A stretch of 64,000 nucleotides of DNA, taken from positions 1,240,001 to 1,304,000 of the forward strand of contig NZ_FMAC01000001.1 in NCBI RefSeq assembly GCF_900094555.1, in the 5' to 3' direction. A program made the translations under genes and the position numbers. This document shows positions 9,787 to 18,057 of this stretch, one piece after another (the stretch's first letter is position 1; each line of letters starts with the position of its first letter). Origin of the DNA: Martinezella hainanensis (GTDB taxonomy: Bacteria > Pseudomonadota > Alphaproteobacteria > Rhizobiales > Rhizobiaceae). The notes under the pieces are model-generated. The model made no database searches and had not been told where the DNA came from. It was given only the letters and a program-made list of their open reading frames with translations.

Positions 9787-10722
9787 TTCGGCAACTGCCT
9801 CGTCAGTGATCAAACCATTGATCTGCTGTCCGACTACTGCAGCCTTGATCGCCTGGAACTTGCGTCGTCCCTTGGCGATTCCGATGACCGTGCACGTGTC
9901 TCGTGACGGCAAGGGCGCACTGGCGACGCGCTCGTTGACATCGTCGGGCATGAGCCTGCCATTGCCGTCGAAGACCCAGCCGCAGATTTCGCCGGCGGCC
10001 CCCCGATCCATCAAGGCCAGCATTTCGTCCCGTTCGAGAAAGCCGTCGAGACAGAGCGGCGCTTCCACGCCCATCTCGCCGATGCCGACAAAGGTCACAT
10101 TGGCCTGTGCGCTGATATCGAGCGTCGAGCGCACCAGCGCCTGCGCATGCAGCAATTCGCGCTCCTCGGCGGAGGATACCAGCACCGGCAGCGGCATCGG
10201 AAAATGCCGCGCCTTGATGACGTCGGCCATGCTGAAGATGACGTTGTAATAGGCGGCCGAACCGTCGGGACCGATATTGCCCGTCAGCGACACCACACGA
10301 TGCTGCAGACACTCGATGGCCGGCAGCTGATCGACCGCAGCCTTCAGTGTGCGGCCCGTGCCGATCGCCAGCACGATCGGGTCGGCTCGCCGCAGCCAGC
10401 GCTCGATTTCGGCTGCCCCCGCTTCGGCAATACCGATCGTGGAAGAGGTGCTGTCCGGATCGCTCGGCACGATATCGACATGGCGCAGATTGAACTTCTT
10501 CTTGAGCTCCGCCGCATATTCCAGGCACGCGGCGATCGGGTGATCCAGCCGCACCTTGATCAGCCGTTCGGCGACGGCCAACGACACCAGCCGCTGCGCC
10601 GACTGGCGGGATATTCCCATCGCGACGGCGATTTCGTCCTGCGTCCGGCCGGCGACGTAGTAGAGCCATCCGGCCCGCGCCGCATCGTCAAGCCGCCCTT
10701 GGGAATCCAGCTTCTTCGCCAT
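9769..10722 (-). CDS. SorC/DeoR-type sugar-binding transcriptional regulator
   Basis: A 317-residue regulator. The N-terminal helix-turn-helix reads AVAMGISRQSAQRLVSLAVA (about residues 36-55). It is followed by the SorC sugar-phosphate-binding domain with the family patterns GTGRTLKAAVDQL and VSLTGNIG, and the C-terminal AKGRRKFQAIKAAV block. SorC proteins are tetrameric repressors or activators released by a phosphorylated sugar. Its position directly upstream of the polyol transport genes on the same strand matches the rhizobial smo arrangement. Inverted TGCTC motifs downstream are candidate binding sites. Confidence 0.87.
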   Translation of the reverse strand: MAKKLDSQGRLDDAARAGWLYYVAGRTQDEIAVAMGISRQSAQRLVSLAVAERLIKVRLDHPIAACLEYAAELKKKFNLRHVDIVPSDPDSTSSTIGIAEAGAAEIERWLRRADPIVLAIGTGRTLKAAVDQLPAIECLQHRVVSLTGNIGPDGSAAYYNVIFSMADVIKARHFPMPLPVLVSSAEERELLHAQALVRSTLDISAQANVTFVGIGEMGVEAPLCLDGFLERDEMLALMDRGAAGEICGWVFDGNGRLMPDDVNERVASAPLPSRDTCTVIGIAKGRRKFQAIKAAVVGQQINGLITDEAVAEFLLKV

Positions 10723-10758
10723 CGCCTTCCTTTACCGAAACAGCGCCCTTGCCCGGGA

Positions 10759-10798
10759 TGATCCGGACTATCCGTGCCGGGTCATTCAGTCCGGATCA
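10759..10798 (-). other. 11-bp inverted repeat between the mutarotase and regulator genes
   Basis: Arms 10759-10769 and 10788-10798 (TGATCCGGACT and its complement) are perfect, with an 18-nt loop. The repeat overlaps the stop codon of the upstream gene and lies in the 73 bp leader of the SorC-type gene. There is no T run, so it is an operator or an mRNA stability stem rather than a clear terminator. Confidence 0.4.
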
Positions 10799-11251
10799 CT
10801 CAGCTTCTGGCGGGATGACACCCTTGGTCAAGGTGAAACAACCGTAGAAGCGGCGCTCGCCGGTCTGAATAACGCAAAAGGCATCCTTGGCGCGCTCGTA
10901 GAAGGCAAAACGCTCGACGGGCGAGAGCGGCCAATGTTTGCCCTCGGCCTTGTCGATCGCAGCCTGAACCTCACGCTGAACCGACGGCACCTCGCTCGGC
11001 GCGCCCACAACTTCCATGCGCGTCGCCGCATCGTCGATGAAGGTATCGAGAGGCATCAGCGACAATATGGCGGCAACCGCATCGGCAGCGGACACATTAT
11101 CGATGCGCAGCAGTTCGCCCAGAACAGTCTGGCTAGCGATGGCCTCCGCCGGGAAATTCGTGTCGACGACGACAAGCATGTCGCCATGCCCCATCGATTT
11201 CAGCGCATAGAGCACGTCCGCATTCAATAGCGGCGAAATTCCCTTCAGCAT
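10796..11251 (-). CDS. fucU: RbsD/FucU-family sugar mutarotase
   Basis: A 151-residue protein that closely follows the FucU pattern: MLKGISPLLNADVLYALKSMGHGD with the catalytic-type His22, then DTNFPAEAI, and near the C-terminus RFAFYERAKDAF and TGERRFYG. FucU interconverts alpha and beta anomers of fucose and related sugars; RbsD acts on ribose. The start is ATG 11249-11251; a longer in-frame extension upstream has no family similarity. It lies upstream of the SorC-type regulator on the same strand and may belong to the polyol cluster. However, sugar alcohols have no anomers, so its substrate would be the sugar product or something else. Confidence 0.85.
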   Translation of the reverse strand: MLKGISPLLNADVLYALKSMGHGDMLVVVDTNFPAEAIASQTVLGELLRIDNVSAADAVAAILSLMPLDTFIDDAATRMEVVGAPSEVPSVQREVQAAIDKAEGKHWPLSPVERFAFYERAKDAFCVIQTGERRFYGCFTLTKGVIPPEAE

Positions 11252-11473
11252 GACCGAGGCCCTCCGATAGCCTATGGCGGCCATCCCGGGCCGCTTCGTT
11301 CTCCGCGCAAACAAGTAACCATCGCGTTCCTGTCTGTCCATAGGCGCCGGGAACGTTTTCGGCGGGTGGCCGAGCCATGAACTGTGTATCCAGCCACGGC
11401 TTATTTCAGCCGTTATTGACCCGATAGGTTCGTCGGCATTAACTGAAGTACGTTCAACGGTTGAGAGGTGCAG

Positions 11474-12133
11474 GTGCGCATTCTTGTGGTGGAGGACGAC
11501 GAGACGATCGGCGGCGCGGTTCGCGACCATATCGCGGCGGGGCCTCATGCCGTGGATTGGGTCAAGAACCTGACCGATGCAGAAGAGGTCACCCGTGCCG
11601 TGCAATACGGCCTCATCCTGCTGGATCTGCAACTTCCGGACGGCAGCGGCATCGATTTCTTGAAACGGCTGCGCCGCAAGCCCGACGAAACGCCCGTCAT
11701 CATCCTGACCGCGCGCGACCAGATCTCTGACCGCATTGAAGGTCTGAACAGCGGCGCCGACGATTATCTCGTCAAGCCGTTCAACCTTGGCGAACTTACT
11801 GCCCGTATCCTGGCAGTCGCCCGGCGCTATGCCGGCAGCCCCCAGCCGACACTCCGCTTTGACGACCTCGAAATCGACCAGCCGCAGCGCCGCGTCAAGC
11901 TCGCCGGCAAGGATGTGATTTTGACGGGACGCGAATGGGCCGTACTCGACCTGCTGATCACCCGGCCGGGCGCCATCGTATCGAAGGACAAGATAGAGGA
12001 AGCGCTCTATGCCTTCGGCTCCGAAATCGAGAGCAATACGGTGGAAGTCTACGTCAGCCGCCTACGCAAGAAGATCGGCAAGGACCGCATAAGGACGGCC
12101 CGCGGCGTCGGCTATTGCCTGGGTGAGCGATGA
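11474..12133 (+). CDS. OmpR/PhoB-type response regulator
   Basis: A 219-residue regulator. The receiver domain occupies residues 1-115, with acidic pocket VVEDDE, phospho-acceptor Asp51 in LLDLQLPDG, the conserved threonine in ILTARD and the lysine in VKPF. The C-terminal winged helix ends VYVSRLRKKIG and TARGVGYCL. I choose GTG at 11474 because GAGG lies five bases before it; a GTG at 11468 is too close to that site. The stop overlaps the kinase start in ATGA, so the two are translationally coupled. It resembles QseB/TctD/PmrA-like regulators; the signal is unknown. Confidence 0.9.
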   Translation: MRILVVEDDETIGGAVRDHIAAGPHAVDWVKNLTDAEEVTRAVQYGLILLDLQLPDGSGIDFLKRLRRKPDETPVIILTARDQISDRIEGLNSGADDYLVKPFNLGELTARILAVARRYAGSPQPTLRFDDLEIDQPQRRVKLAGKDVILTGREWAVLDLLITRPGAIVSKDKIEEALYAFGSEIESNTVEVYVSRLRKKIGKDRIRTARGVGYCLGER

Positions 12134-13482
12134 CCGAAGGCAAGCAGCCCAGCCGTGCCAGCATCACCCGGCGCCTGATTACCGCGCTGACCGGCACCGT
12201 CGTCGTCTTCTGGCTGATTGCGGTCGGCATCGGCGTCTATGTCGTCAACAAGGAACTCTCCGAGACCTTCGACGGTGCACTGCAGGAAACCGCCGAGCGT
12301 CTGCTGCCGCTGGTGCTCGACGATCTCGCCAACCGCGACCATTCCGGCGATCCGCAGAGCCTGGAAGAACTCAACAGGGGGCTGAACCGCGAATATCTGA
12401 CCTATCAGGTGCTCGATGCGAACGGCAAGGTCATCCTGCATTCCCACGATGCCCCGGCGACCGCCTATGACGTGCCGCTGAAGATCGGCTTCCATAACAC
12501 CCCACGATACCGGATCTATACCGAATCCTCGGCCGACGGGACGATCTTCCTGCATGTCGCCGATGCCTTCAAGAATCGCCGCGAGGCATCACGCGAAAGC
12601 GGTGTCGCTCTGCTCTGGCCGCTGCTGGCGCTCATTCCCGCCAGCATCATTGCCATCGGCATCATCGTTGGTCGATCGCTGCGGCCGATCGACCGTCTGC
12701 GCTCCGAGATCGCCACCAAGGACGGCGGCAACATGGCGCCGCTCGTGAGCGAGACGCTGCCACTCGAACTCCAGCCGATCGCTCGCTCCGTCAACCTGCT
12801 GCTGGAGCGCCTTCGCCTGGCCCTGGAAGCCGAGCGCGAATTCACCGCCAACAGTGCCCATGAGCTGCGCACCCCGATTGCGGGCGCTCTTGCGCAGACC
12901 CAGAGGCTGATCGCCGAACTGCCGCAGGGGCAATTGACGGAACGCGCCGGCCGCATCGAGACGTCGCTTTCCAATCTCGGCCGGCTGGCGGAAAAACTGC
13001 TGCAGCTTTCCCGCGCCCAGGCCGGCATCGGCACGGGTGACAAGCCCACCGACCTTGTGACCATCATCGAAACAGTCATCGGCGACTACGACCGCGATAC
13101 CGGCACGGCGGGCCGCGTCTTTCTGGAGAACGAAACAGCGGAGAAGCTGATCCGCAATGTCGATATCGATGCCTTTGCGATTGTCATGCGCAATCTTATC
13201 GAGAACGCGTTGATCCACGGCCCGACGGATGACGAAGTGACAGTCAGCGTCGACGACCGCACTGTCCGCGTCATCAATGGCGGCGCGGTGCTTTCCGCGA
13301 ACGAACTTGCCGGCCTGAAGAAGCGTTTCTGGCGCGGCAAGACGAAAGCGGCGGGCTCCGGCCTGGGACTTTCGATCGTCGAGCGCATCGTCGGCCAGAT
13401 CGGCGGGCACCTCGATCTGCTGTCGCCGGCGACCGGAAGGACCGATGGCTTCGAAGCCAGGATCACCCTGCCCTCCGCTTGA
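12130..13482 (+). CDS. Membrane sensor histidine kinase
   Basis: A 450-residue partner of the preceding regulator. There are transmembrane segments at about residues 18-40 and 158-178, flanking a periplasmic sensor region of roughly 115 residues. A HAMP-like linker is followed by the H-box EFTANSAHELRTPIAG with phospho-acceptor His244. Then come the N-box NLIENALIHG and the G-box GSGLGLSIVERIVG. The architecture matches the QseC/TctE type, in which the periplasmic part is a 2CSK_N-like domain. The gene overlaps the regulator by 4 bp. Confidence 0.9.
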   Translation: MTEGKQPSRASITRRLITALTGTVVVFWLIAVGIGVYVVNKELSETFDGALQETAERLLPLVLDDLANRDHSGDPQSLEELNRGLNREYLTYQVLDANGKVILHSHDAPATAYDVPLKIGFHNTPRYRIYTESSADGTIFLHVADAFKNRREASRESGVALLWPLLALIPASIIAIGIIVGRSLRPIDRLRSEIATKDGGNMAPLVSETLPLELQPIARSVNLLLERLRLALEAEREFTANSAHELRTPIAGALAQTQRLIAELPQGQLTERAGRIETSLSNLGRLAEKLLQLSRAQAGIGTGDKPTDLVTIIETVIGDYDRDTGTAGRVFLENETAEKLIRNVDIDAFAIVMRNLIENALIHGPTDDEVTVSVDDRTVRVINGGAVLSANELAGLKKRFWRGKTKAAGSGLGLSIVERIVGQIGGHLDLLSPATGRTDGFEARITLPSA

Positions 13483-13583
13483 CGGCACTTCGCCGGCGGC
13501 GGTTGATCCTAAAGAGGATTAACCTTGCAAAGACCGGCAAAGGGTGCGAGCAAGTGCGCCATGTTTCCAGCAGGTCGGTATCC

Positions 13584-14510
13584 ATGATCGTTTCCTTCGA
13601 CATCGGCGGCAGCGCCATCAAAGGCGGTATCGCCCGCTCCATGACGGATATCGTACCGCTGGCACGGCGCCCGACGCCGAGGCATGATTTCGCTGAATTC
13701 GTCGCTGCTTTGCGCGAGGTGATTGCCGAAGCCGGTGAGAGGCCGGATTGCCTCTCCTTCTCCATCGCCGGCGTTGTCGATCCCGATACGCAGGCGCTCA
13801 CCTGCGCCAATATTCCCTGCATTCATGGTCGGCATCTTGCCGCCGATCTGGAAGCGGAGCTCGGCTATCCCGTGTTGATCGCCAATGATGCCGATTGCTT
13901 CGCCATGGCGGAAGCCATGTCCGGCGCGGGCCGTGGCCATCGCATCGTCTTCGGCGCTATTCTCGGTACCGGCGTCGGCGGCGGTCTCGTCGCGGATGGC
14001 CGGCTGGTCAACGCCGCCGGCGGCTTTGCAGGGGAATGGGGCCACGGCCCCATCATCGCCTCTTTTGCCGGCAATCCGCCGGTCGCCATTCCCGCCTATG
14101 CCTGCGGTTGCGGCCAGAAGGGCTGCGTCGACACCGTCGGCGGGGCGCGCGGCATCGAACGCCTGCACAAGACGCTCCATGGACTGGAACTCTCCAGCGA
14201 AGAGATCATCAGCCAGTGGCTGAAAGGCGAAGACCGCGCCGAACGCACGATCGAAGTCATGGTAGATCTGGTCGCCTCGCCCCTCGCGCTCACGATCAAC
14301 ATAACCGGTGCAACCATCGTGCCGGTCGGCGGCGGCCTTTCCAACGTCGAACCGCTCCTGGCACGTCTGGATGAAGCGGTGCGCACCCGCATCCTGCGCA
14401 AGTTCGGCCGGCCGCTCGTCGTGCCCAGTGAGTGCAAGCTTGAACCAGGCCTCATCGGCGCCGCCCTGTTGGGCCTGCAATATGCCGGAGAACACACCCA
14501 TGCTGCTTGA
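13584..14510 (+). CDS. ROK-family sugar kinase
   Basis: A 308-residue kinase. The ATP-binding motif DIGGSAIKGG is at the N-terminus, and the catalytic aspartate lies in IANDADCFAMAEA. GTGVGGG follows. The zinc-binding cluster is CGCGQKGCVDTVGG, with the conserved cysteines intact, which separates a ROK enzyme from cysteine-poor relatives. The family phosphorylates glucose, N-acetylglucosamine, N-acetylmannosamine or fructose. There is no N-terminal helix-turn-helix, so this is an enzyme and not a NagC/XylR-type repressor. I use ATG 13584; a TTG 105 bp upstream overlaps the kinase gene's end. It overlaps cutC by 11 bp. Confidence 0.85.
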   Translation: MIVSFDIGGSAIKGGIARSMTDIVPLARRPTPRHDFAEFVAALREVIAEAGERPDCLSFSIAGVVDPDTQALTCANIPCIHGRHLAADLEAELGYPVLIANDADCFAMAEAMSGAGRGHRIVFGAILGTGVGGGLVADGRLVNAAGGFAGEWGHGPIIASFAGNPPVAIPAYACGCGQKGCVDTVGGARGIERLHKTLHGLELSSEEIISQWLKGEDRAERTIEVMVDLVASPLALTINITGATIVPVGGGLSNVEPLLARLDEAVRTRILRKFGRPLVVPSECKLEPGLIGAALLGLQYAGEHTHAA

Positions 14511-15210
14511 GGTCTGTGTCGAGGACATTGCCGGCCTCAAGGCGGCCATCGAGGGCGGCGGCGATCGCATCGAGCTTTGCAGCGCGCTTCCTCTTGGCGG
14601 ATTGACGCCGAGTGCCGGACTGATGGCCGCCGCGGCGAGGATGCCTGTCCCGGCCTATGCCATTGTCCGCCCGCGTGCCGGCAGCTTCGTCTACTCGGGC
14701 GATGAACTTGACATCATGAAGCGTGACATCGATGCGGCACGGGCCGCCGGGCTGCCGGGCGTCGTACTCGGCGCCTCCCTGCCGGACGGCCGACTGGATA
14801 TTGACGCTCTCGCCGCCCTCGCCGCCCAAGCGGAAGGTCTCGGCAAGACATTGCACCGCGCCTTCGATCTCGTGCCCGACGTCGAGGAAGCCGTCGATGC
14901 CGCGATCTCCCTCGGCTTCGAGCGCATCCTGACGTCCGGCGGTGCAAGGACTGCGGCCGAAGGCGTTGCCATGCTCGAGCAGGCGATTGCCTCAGCCGCC
15001 GGCCGCATCTCCATCATGCCTGGTTCCGGCGTGACGCTAGCGACGGTCGGCCAGCTTTGGCCGCGCCTGGAGATCAGCGAGATCCATGCCTCCTGCTCCG
15101 CAACCGTCTCGGAGACGGATGAGCGCGTCATTGCCCTTGGCTTCTCGACACCGTCGGTCCGCCGCACGGATGCCGCCACCGTCAGGGCACTCAAGGCATA
15201 TTTCGACTAG
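14500..15210 (+). CDS. cutC: CutC-family protein
   Basis: A 236-residue TIM-barrel protein of the CutC family, named for a proposed role in copper homeostasis that has been disputed for bacteria. Characteristic blocks are LLEVCVEDIAGLKAA, GGDRIELCSALPLGGLTPS, the arginine-rich IVRPRAGSFVYS, LHRAFDLVPD and ILTSGGARTA. The start ATG 14500 overlaps the ROK gene end by 11 bp; an in-frame ATG at 14482 is an alternative. Pairing with a sugar kinase suggests a metabolic rather than a metal role here, but that is inference. Confidence 0.87.
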   Translation: MLLEVCVEDIAGLKAAIEGGGDRIELCSALPLGGLTPSAGLMAAAARMPVPAYAIVRPRAGSFVYSGDELDIMKRDIDAARAAGLPGVVLGASLPDGRLDIDALAALAAQAEGLGKTLHRAFDLVPDVEEAVDAAISLGFERILTSGGARTAAEGVAMLEQAIASAAGRISIMPGSGVTLATVGQLWPRLEISEIHASCSATVSETDERVIALGFSTPSVRRTDAATVRALKAYFD

Positions 15211-15450
15211 GGCAGACTGCATCATTATGGGCGCGACACCGCGACAAAGACGTGCAAAAGGCCAGAAGCCCGAAACGGAGAAACCGGTCGCGAGGGATCG
15301 TGATGCGCCTTGGGCAACATCATGAATTGACAAAGAAACATTAGAATGATCAATCGTTCATAAACGCATATGCTGTAGCCATGGATAGGCTGCGCAACAT
15401 ACAGTTATTGCAGCAAGCGTGTTTCCTCGGGAGTAGCTGTGATCTGAATC

Positions 15451-16335
15451 ATGTCGGTGGCGCCACCTCGCAAGAAAAGCAGGGCTGTCTTTTGGATTGC
15501 AGCTGTTGTCATCGGTTCGATCATCCTGGCGACCGCGCTCCTTGCCAACGATATGCGCAATCTGAGAGCGCTGGATAGTCGCTATCATCTCAATCTCTTC
15601 CCGAAGCCGGAGCAGCACACAGCAGCGCCCGCCGCACCTGTACAGGAACAACAACAACCAGCCCATACGGCCGAGCCTCCGGCAGCGCCGACGTCGACAT
15701 CAGCCCCCGCAGCCAGGAACGTCCGCGTCAAGCCGGCAAGTGTCACTGCAAAGCCGCCCGTCAAGAAAAGATCCCATCTGCTCGACGAACCCGTCGATGC
15801 GCTTCTGAGCGCCTTCGTACGCAGCTGGCGTATATCCGGTGAGACGCTTTGTGCCGACCTTGCGAAGTTCGGCCTACCCGTCGGGGAATGGCGGCAAAGC
15901 GAATTAGGCGCGGGCACATCGGAATGCAGCTACGCCATCCAGAAGGGCGCCTATGGCGATGCGAAGGCAGCTTCCTTCTTCATCATCGTTCGCGGCAAAC
16001 CATCAGGAGAAATCGAGACAATCCGCATCAAGGTCATTATGCCCGACAACGATGATGGCAAGGCAATCGCGAGCACCTTCGTCGACACCGTCGTCCTGTT
16101 GCTGAACGAGACACACTGGCTCGACTTTCAGGCAGCGTTGGATGCGATCGGCAGATTGCAGGACGTGACGCTTCAGGCTTTTGGCGCCAAGCTCAGCTTC
16201 TTCAAGGAATTCCAGGGCAACAACAATTTCAATCTTCAGCTGGAGTTGCGCAGAACGGCGCCGGAGCAAATCCGTACCGCGATCGTCTTCGACAAGGCGC
16301 GCTGGACACTGCCCTCCCCCGCCTCGACCAACTAG
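15451..16335 (+). CDS. Membrane-anchored protein of unknown function
   Basis: A 294-residue protein I cannot assign with confidence; from memory it resembles an uncharacterised rhizobial family (possibly DUF6030). A basic N-terminus (RKKSR) is followed by one hydrophobic segment at about residues 13-33. Next is a linker of about 60 residues rich in proline, alanine, glutamine and threonine, and then a globular domain from about residue 105. The order predicts a periplasmic domain tethered by a signal anchor. Two cysteines (in ETLCADL and SECSYAI) lie in the globular part and could form a disulfide. It stands alone between cutC and the exporter gene. Confidence 0.65.
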   Translation: MSVAPPRKKSRAVFWIAAVVIGSIILATALLANDMRNLRALDSRYHLNLFPKPEQHTAAPAAPVQEQQQPAHTAEPPAAPTSTSAPAARNVRVKPASVTAKPPVKKRSHLLDEPVDALLSAFVRSWRISGETLCADLAKFGLPVGEWRQSELGAGTSECSYAIQKGAYGDAKAASFFIIVRGKPSGEIETIRIKVIMPDNDDGKAIASTFVDTVVLLLNETHWLDFQAALDAIGRLQDVTLQAFGAKLSFFKEFQGNNNFNLQLELRRTAPEQIRTAIVFDKARWTLPSPASTN

Positions 16336-16474
16336 TTCCGACATCCAGGGGCTTGGTTTTTGTTGCACCGCGCCATGGATGGTGCTCATATAGGCGACGA
16401 TTCCGAAGGTCGGCGGATCACCGGCCGCCAGCACCATGTTTCCCGAGAGCACGAGGCGGTTTCCGAAGGGATTC

Positions 16475-17983
16475 ATGCAAATCGTCAAACGCGCCGGTCC
16501 CCAGCCGGACGTTGGAAAGCCATTTCATTTCATGGATTCGATAGATCCCAATCCGCAAGGCCAGACTTTTGCGGTCGAACGCAACCCTCGCCTGCGCTAC
16601 ATCATCCCCGCCGTGGTCGCCGTCGCCTTCCTGATGGAACAGCTGGATTCGACCATCCTCATCACCGCCGTTCCCGATATCGCCAAGAGCCTCGACACGA
16701 CGCCGGTCCGCATGAATCTGGCTGTCACGACCTATATTCTGACGCTCGCCATGTTCATTCCGGTGAGCGGCTGGTTCGCGGATCGCTTCGGCGCGCGGCG
16801 CATCTTCGCGCTTTCCCTCTTCATCTTCACGATCGGCTCTATCCTGTGCGGCCTTGCAACCAGCCTGCCCATGCTGATCGCCACCCGCGCGCTGCAGGGC
16901 TTCGGCGGCGCGATGATGACGCCGGTCGGGCGCCTCATTCTCATCCGCAGTTTCCCGCGCAGCCAGCTGGTTACGGCCATGACCTATATGACCCTGCCCG
17001 CCGTCATCGGGCCGCTGATCGGGCCTGTGCTCGGCGGCTTTCTGACGACCTATCTTTCCTGGCGCTGGATCTTCTGGGTAAATCTGCCCTTCGGCCTGAT
17101 CGGCATGGCCATGGCGCTGCGCTATGTCGAGGACACCGAGCGCGACGAGACGATCAAATTCGATTTCCCGGGCTTTATCATGGTTGGCCTCGGCTGCGTG
17201 CTGCTGCAGTACGGGATCGAGAATATCGGCCGCCCGACGATTCCGGTCTGGGCGATTTTTCTCACACTCGCCGCCGCGGGACTGCTGCTGATCGGCTTCA
17301 TCCGTTATGCAAGAACGGCGGAATCGCCGGCCGTGGATCTCACCCTCTTCAAACTGCGCACCTTTCGTATCGGCACGCTTGCCGGCGGCGTCTGTCGTGT
17401 CGGCCTGAACGGCGTGCCCTTCCTGCTGCCTCTGATGCTGCAGGTAGGCTTCGGCTTGAGCCCGATCGTCTCGGGCACGCTGACCTTCGTCAGCGCCTTG
17501 AGCGCCCTTGCCGTGCGGCCGGTCTCGGCAAAACTGCTGAAGCTCTATGGCTTCGACCGGATGCTCACCTGGAGCGCCGTGTTCGGCGCCGCCGTCGTCG
17601 CGGGCTTCGCATTGATTACGCCGGATACGCCGCACTGGTTCATCATCGTCTATGTCTTCATCTTCGGACTGGCACGTGCCGGACAGTTCATGACGTCAAA
17701 CACCCTGTCCTATTCCGACACACCAGCCGCCCAGCTCAGCCGCGCGACGAGCCTCGGCGGCGTGCTGCAGCAATTGAGCGTCAGCTTCGGTATCTCCGTT
17801 GCCGCGATGCTGCTCGATCTGGTGACGCTGGATGGATCGCCACTGACACCAGAGAAATTCCATCTGGCCTTCCTGCTGATGGCGGTCATCCCGCTGCTCG
17901 GCATACCCGGCTTCCTCAAGCTGCAGCCGGAAGACGGCGCACAGGTAAGCGGCCATCAGCGACAACCGAAAAAGCAGTCTTAG
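16475..17983 (+). CDS. DHA2-type MFS drug exporter (EmrB/QacA family)
   Basis: An inner-membrane proton antiporter of 502 residues from ATG 16475, chosen because AGG lies five bases before it. An ATG at 16532 would give 483 residues and start MDSIDPNPQGQ, closer to the first helix. About 13-14 transmembrane helices are visible. Family motifs include LDSTILITAVPDIA (motif D1 region), GWFADRFGARRIF (motif A) and ALQGFGGAMMTPVGR (motif B). The family exports drugs, dyes or siderophores. It has no adaptor (EmrA) gene beside it and no adjacent regulator, so the substrate is open. Confidence 0.87.
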   Translation: MQIVKRAGPQPDVGKPFHFMDSIDPNPQGQTFAVERNPRLRYIIPAVVAVAFLMEQLDSTILITAVPDIAKSLDTTPVRMNLAVTTYILTLAMFIPVSGWFADRFGARRIFALSLFIFTIGSILCGLATSLPMLIATRALQGFGGAMMTPVGRLILIRSFPRSQLVTAMTYMTLPAVIGPLIGPVLGGFLTTYLSWRWIFWVNLPFGLIGMAMALRYVEDTERDETIKFDFPGFIMVGLGCVLLQYGIENIGRPTIPVWAIFLTLAAAGLLLIGFIRYARTAESPAVDLTLFKLRTFRIGTLAGGVCRVGLNGVPFLLPLMLQVGFGLSPIVSGTLTFVSALSALAVRPVSAKLLKLYGFDRMLTWSAVFGAAVVAGFALITPDTPHWFIIVYVFIFGLARAGQFMTSNTLSYSDTPAAQLSRATSLGGVLQQLSVSFGISVAAMLLDLVTLDGSPLTPEKFHLAFLLMAVIPLLGIPGFLKLQPEDGAQVSGHQRQPKKQS

Positions 17984-17984
17984 C

Positions 17985-18028
17985 GCGTGATGCCGAAAAG
18001 TGTAGGCGGCTTTCGGAAGACATCACGC
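17985..18028. repeat. Rhizobial-type intergenic palindrome, copy 1
   Basis: Outer arms GCGTGATG/CATCACGC (17985-17992, 18021-18028) and inner arms CCGAAA/TTTCGG (17993-17998, 18011-18016) fold into one cruciform-like hairpin. It begins 1 bp after the exporter stop codon and sits between convergent genes. The same design (outer arm, inner GAAAA-GTG...TTTTC arm) is seen at 38900-38942, and in a degenerate form at 48912-48960. It may also act as a terminator. Confidence 0.6.
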
Positions 18029-18057
18029 TCTACTTCTTTGATGCTAGAGCGGAGCGC

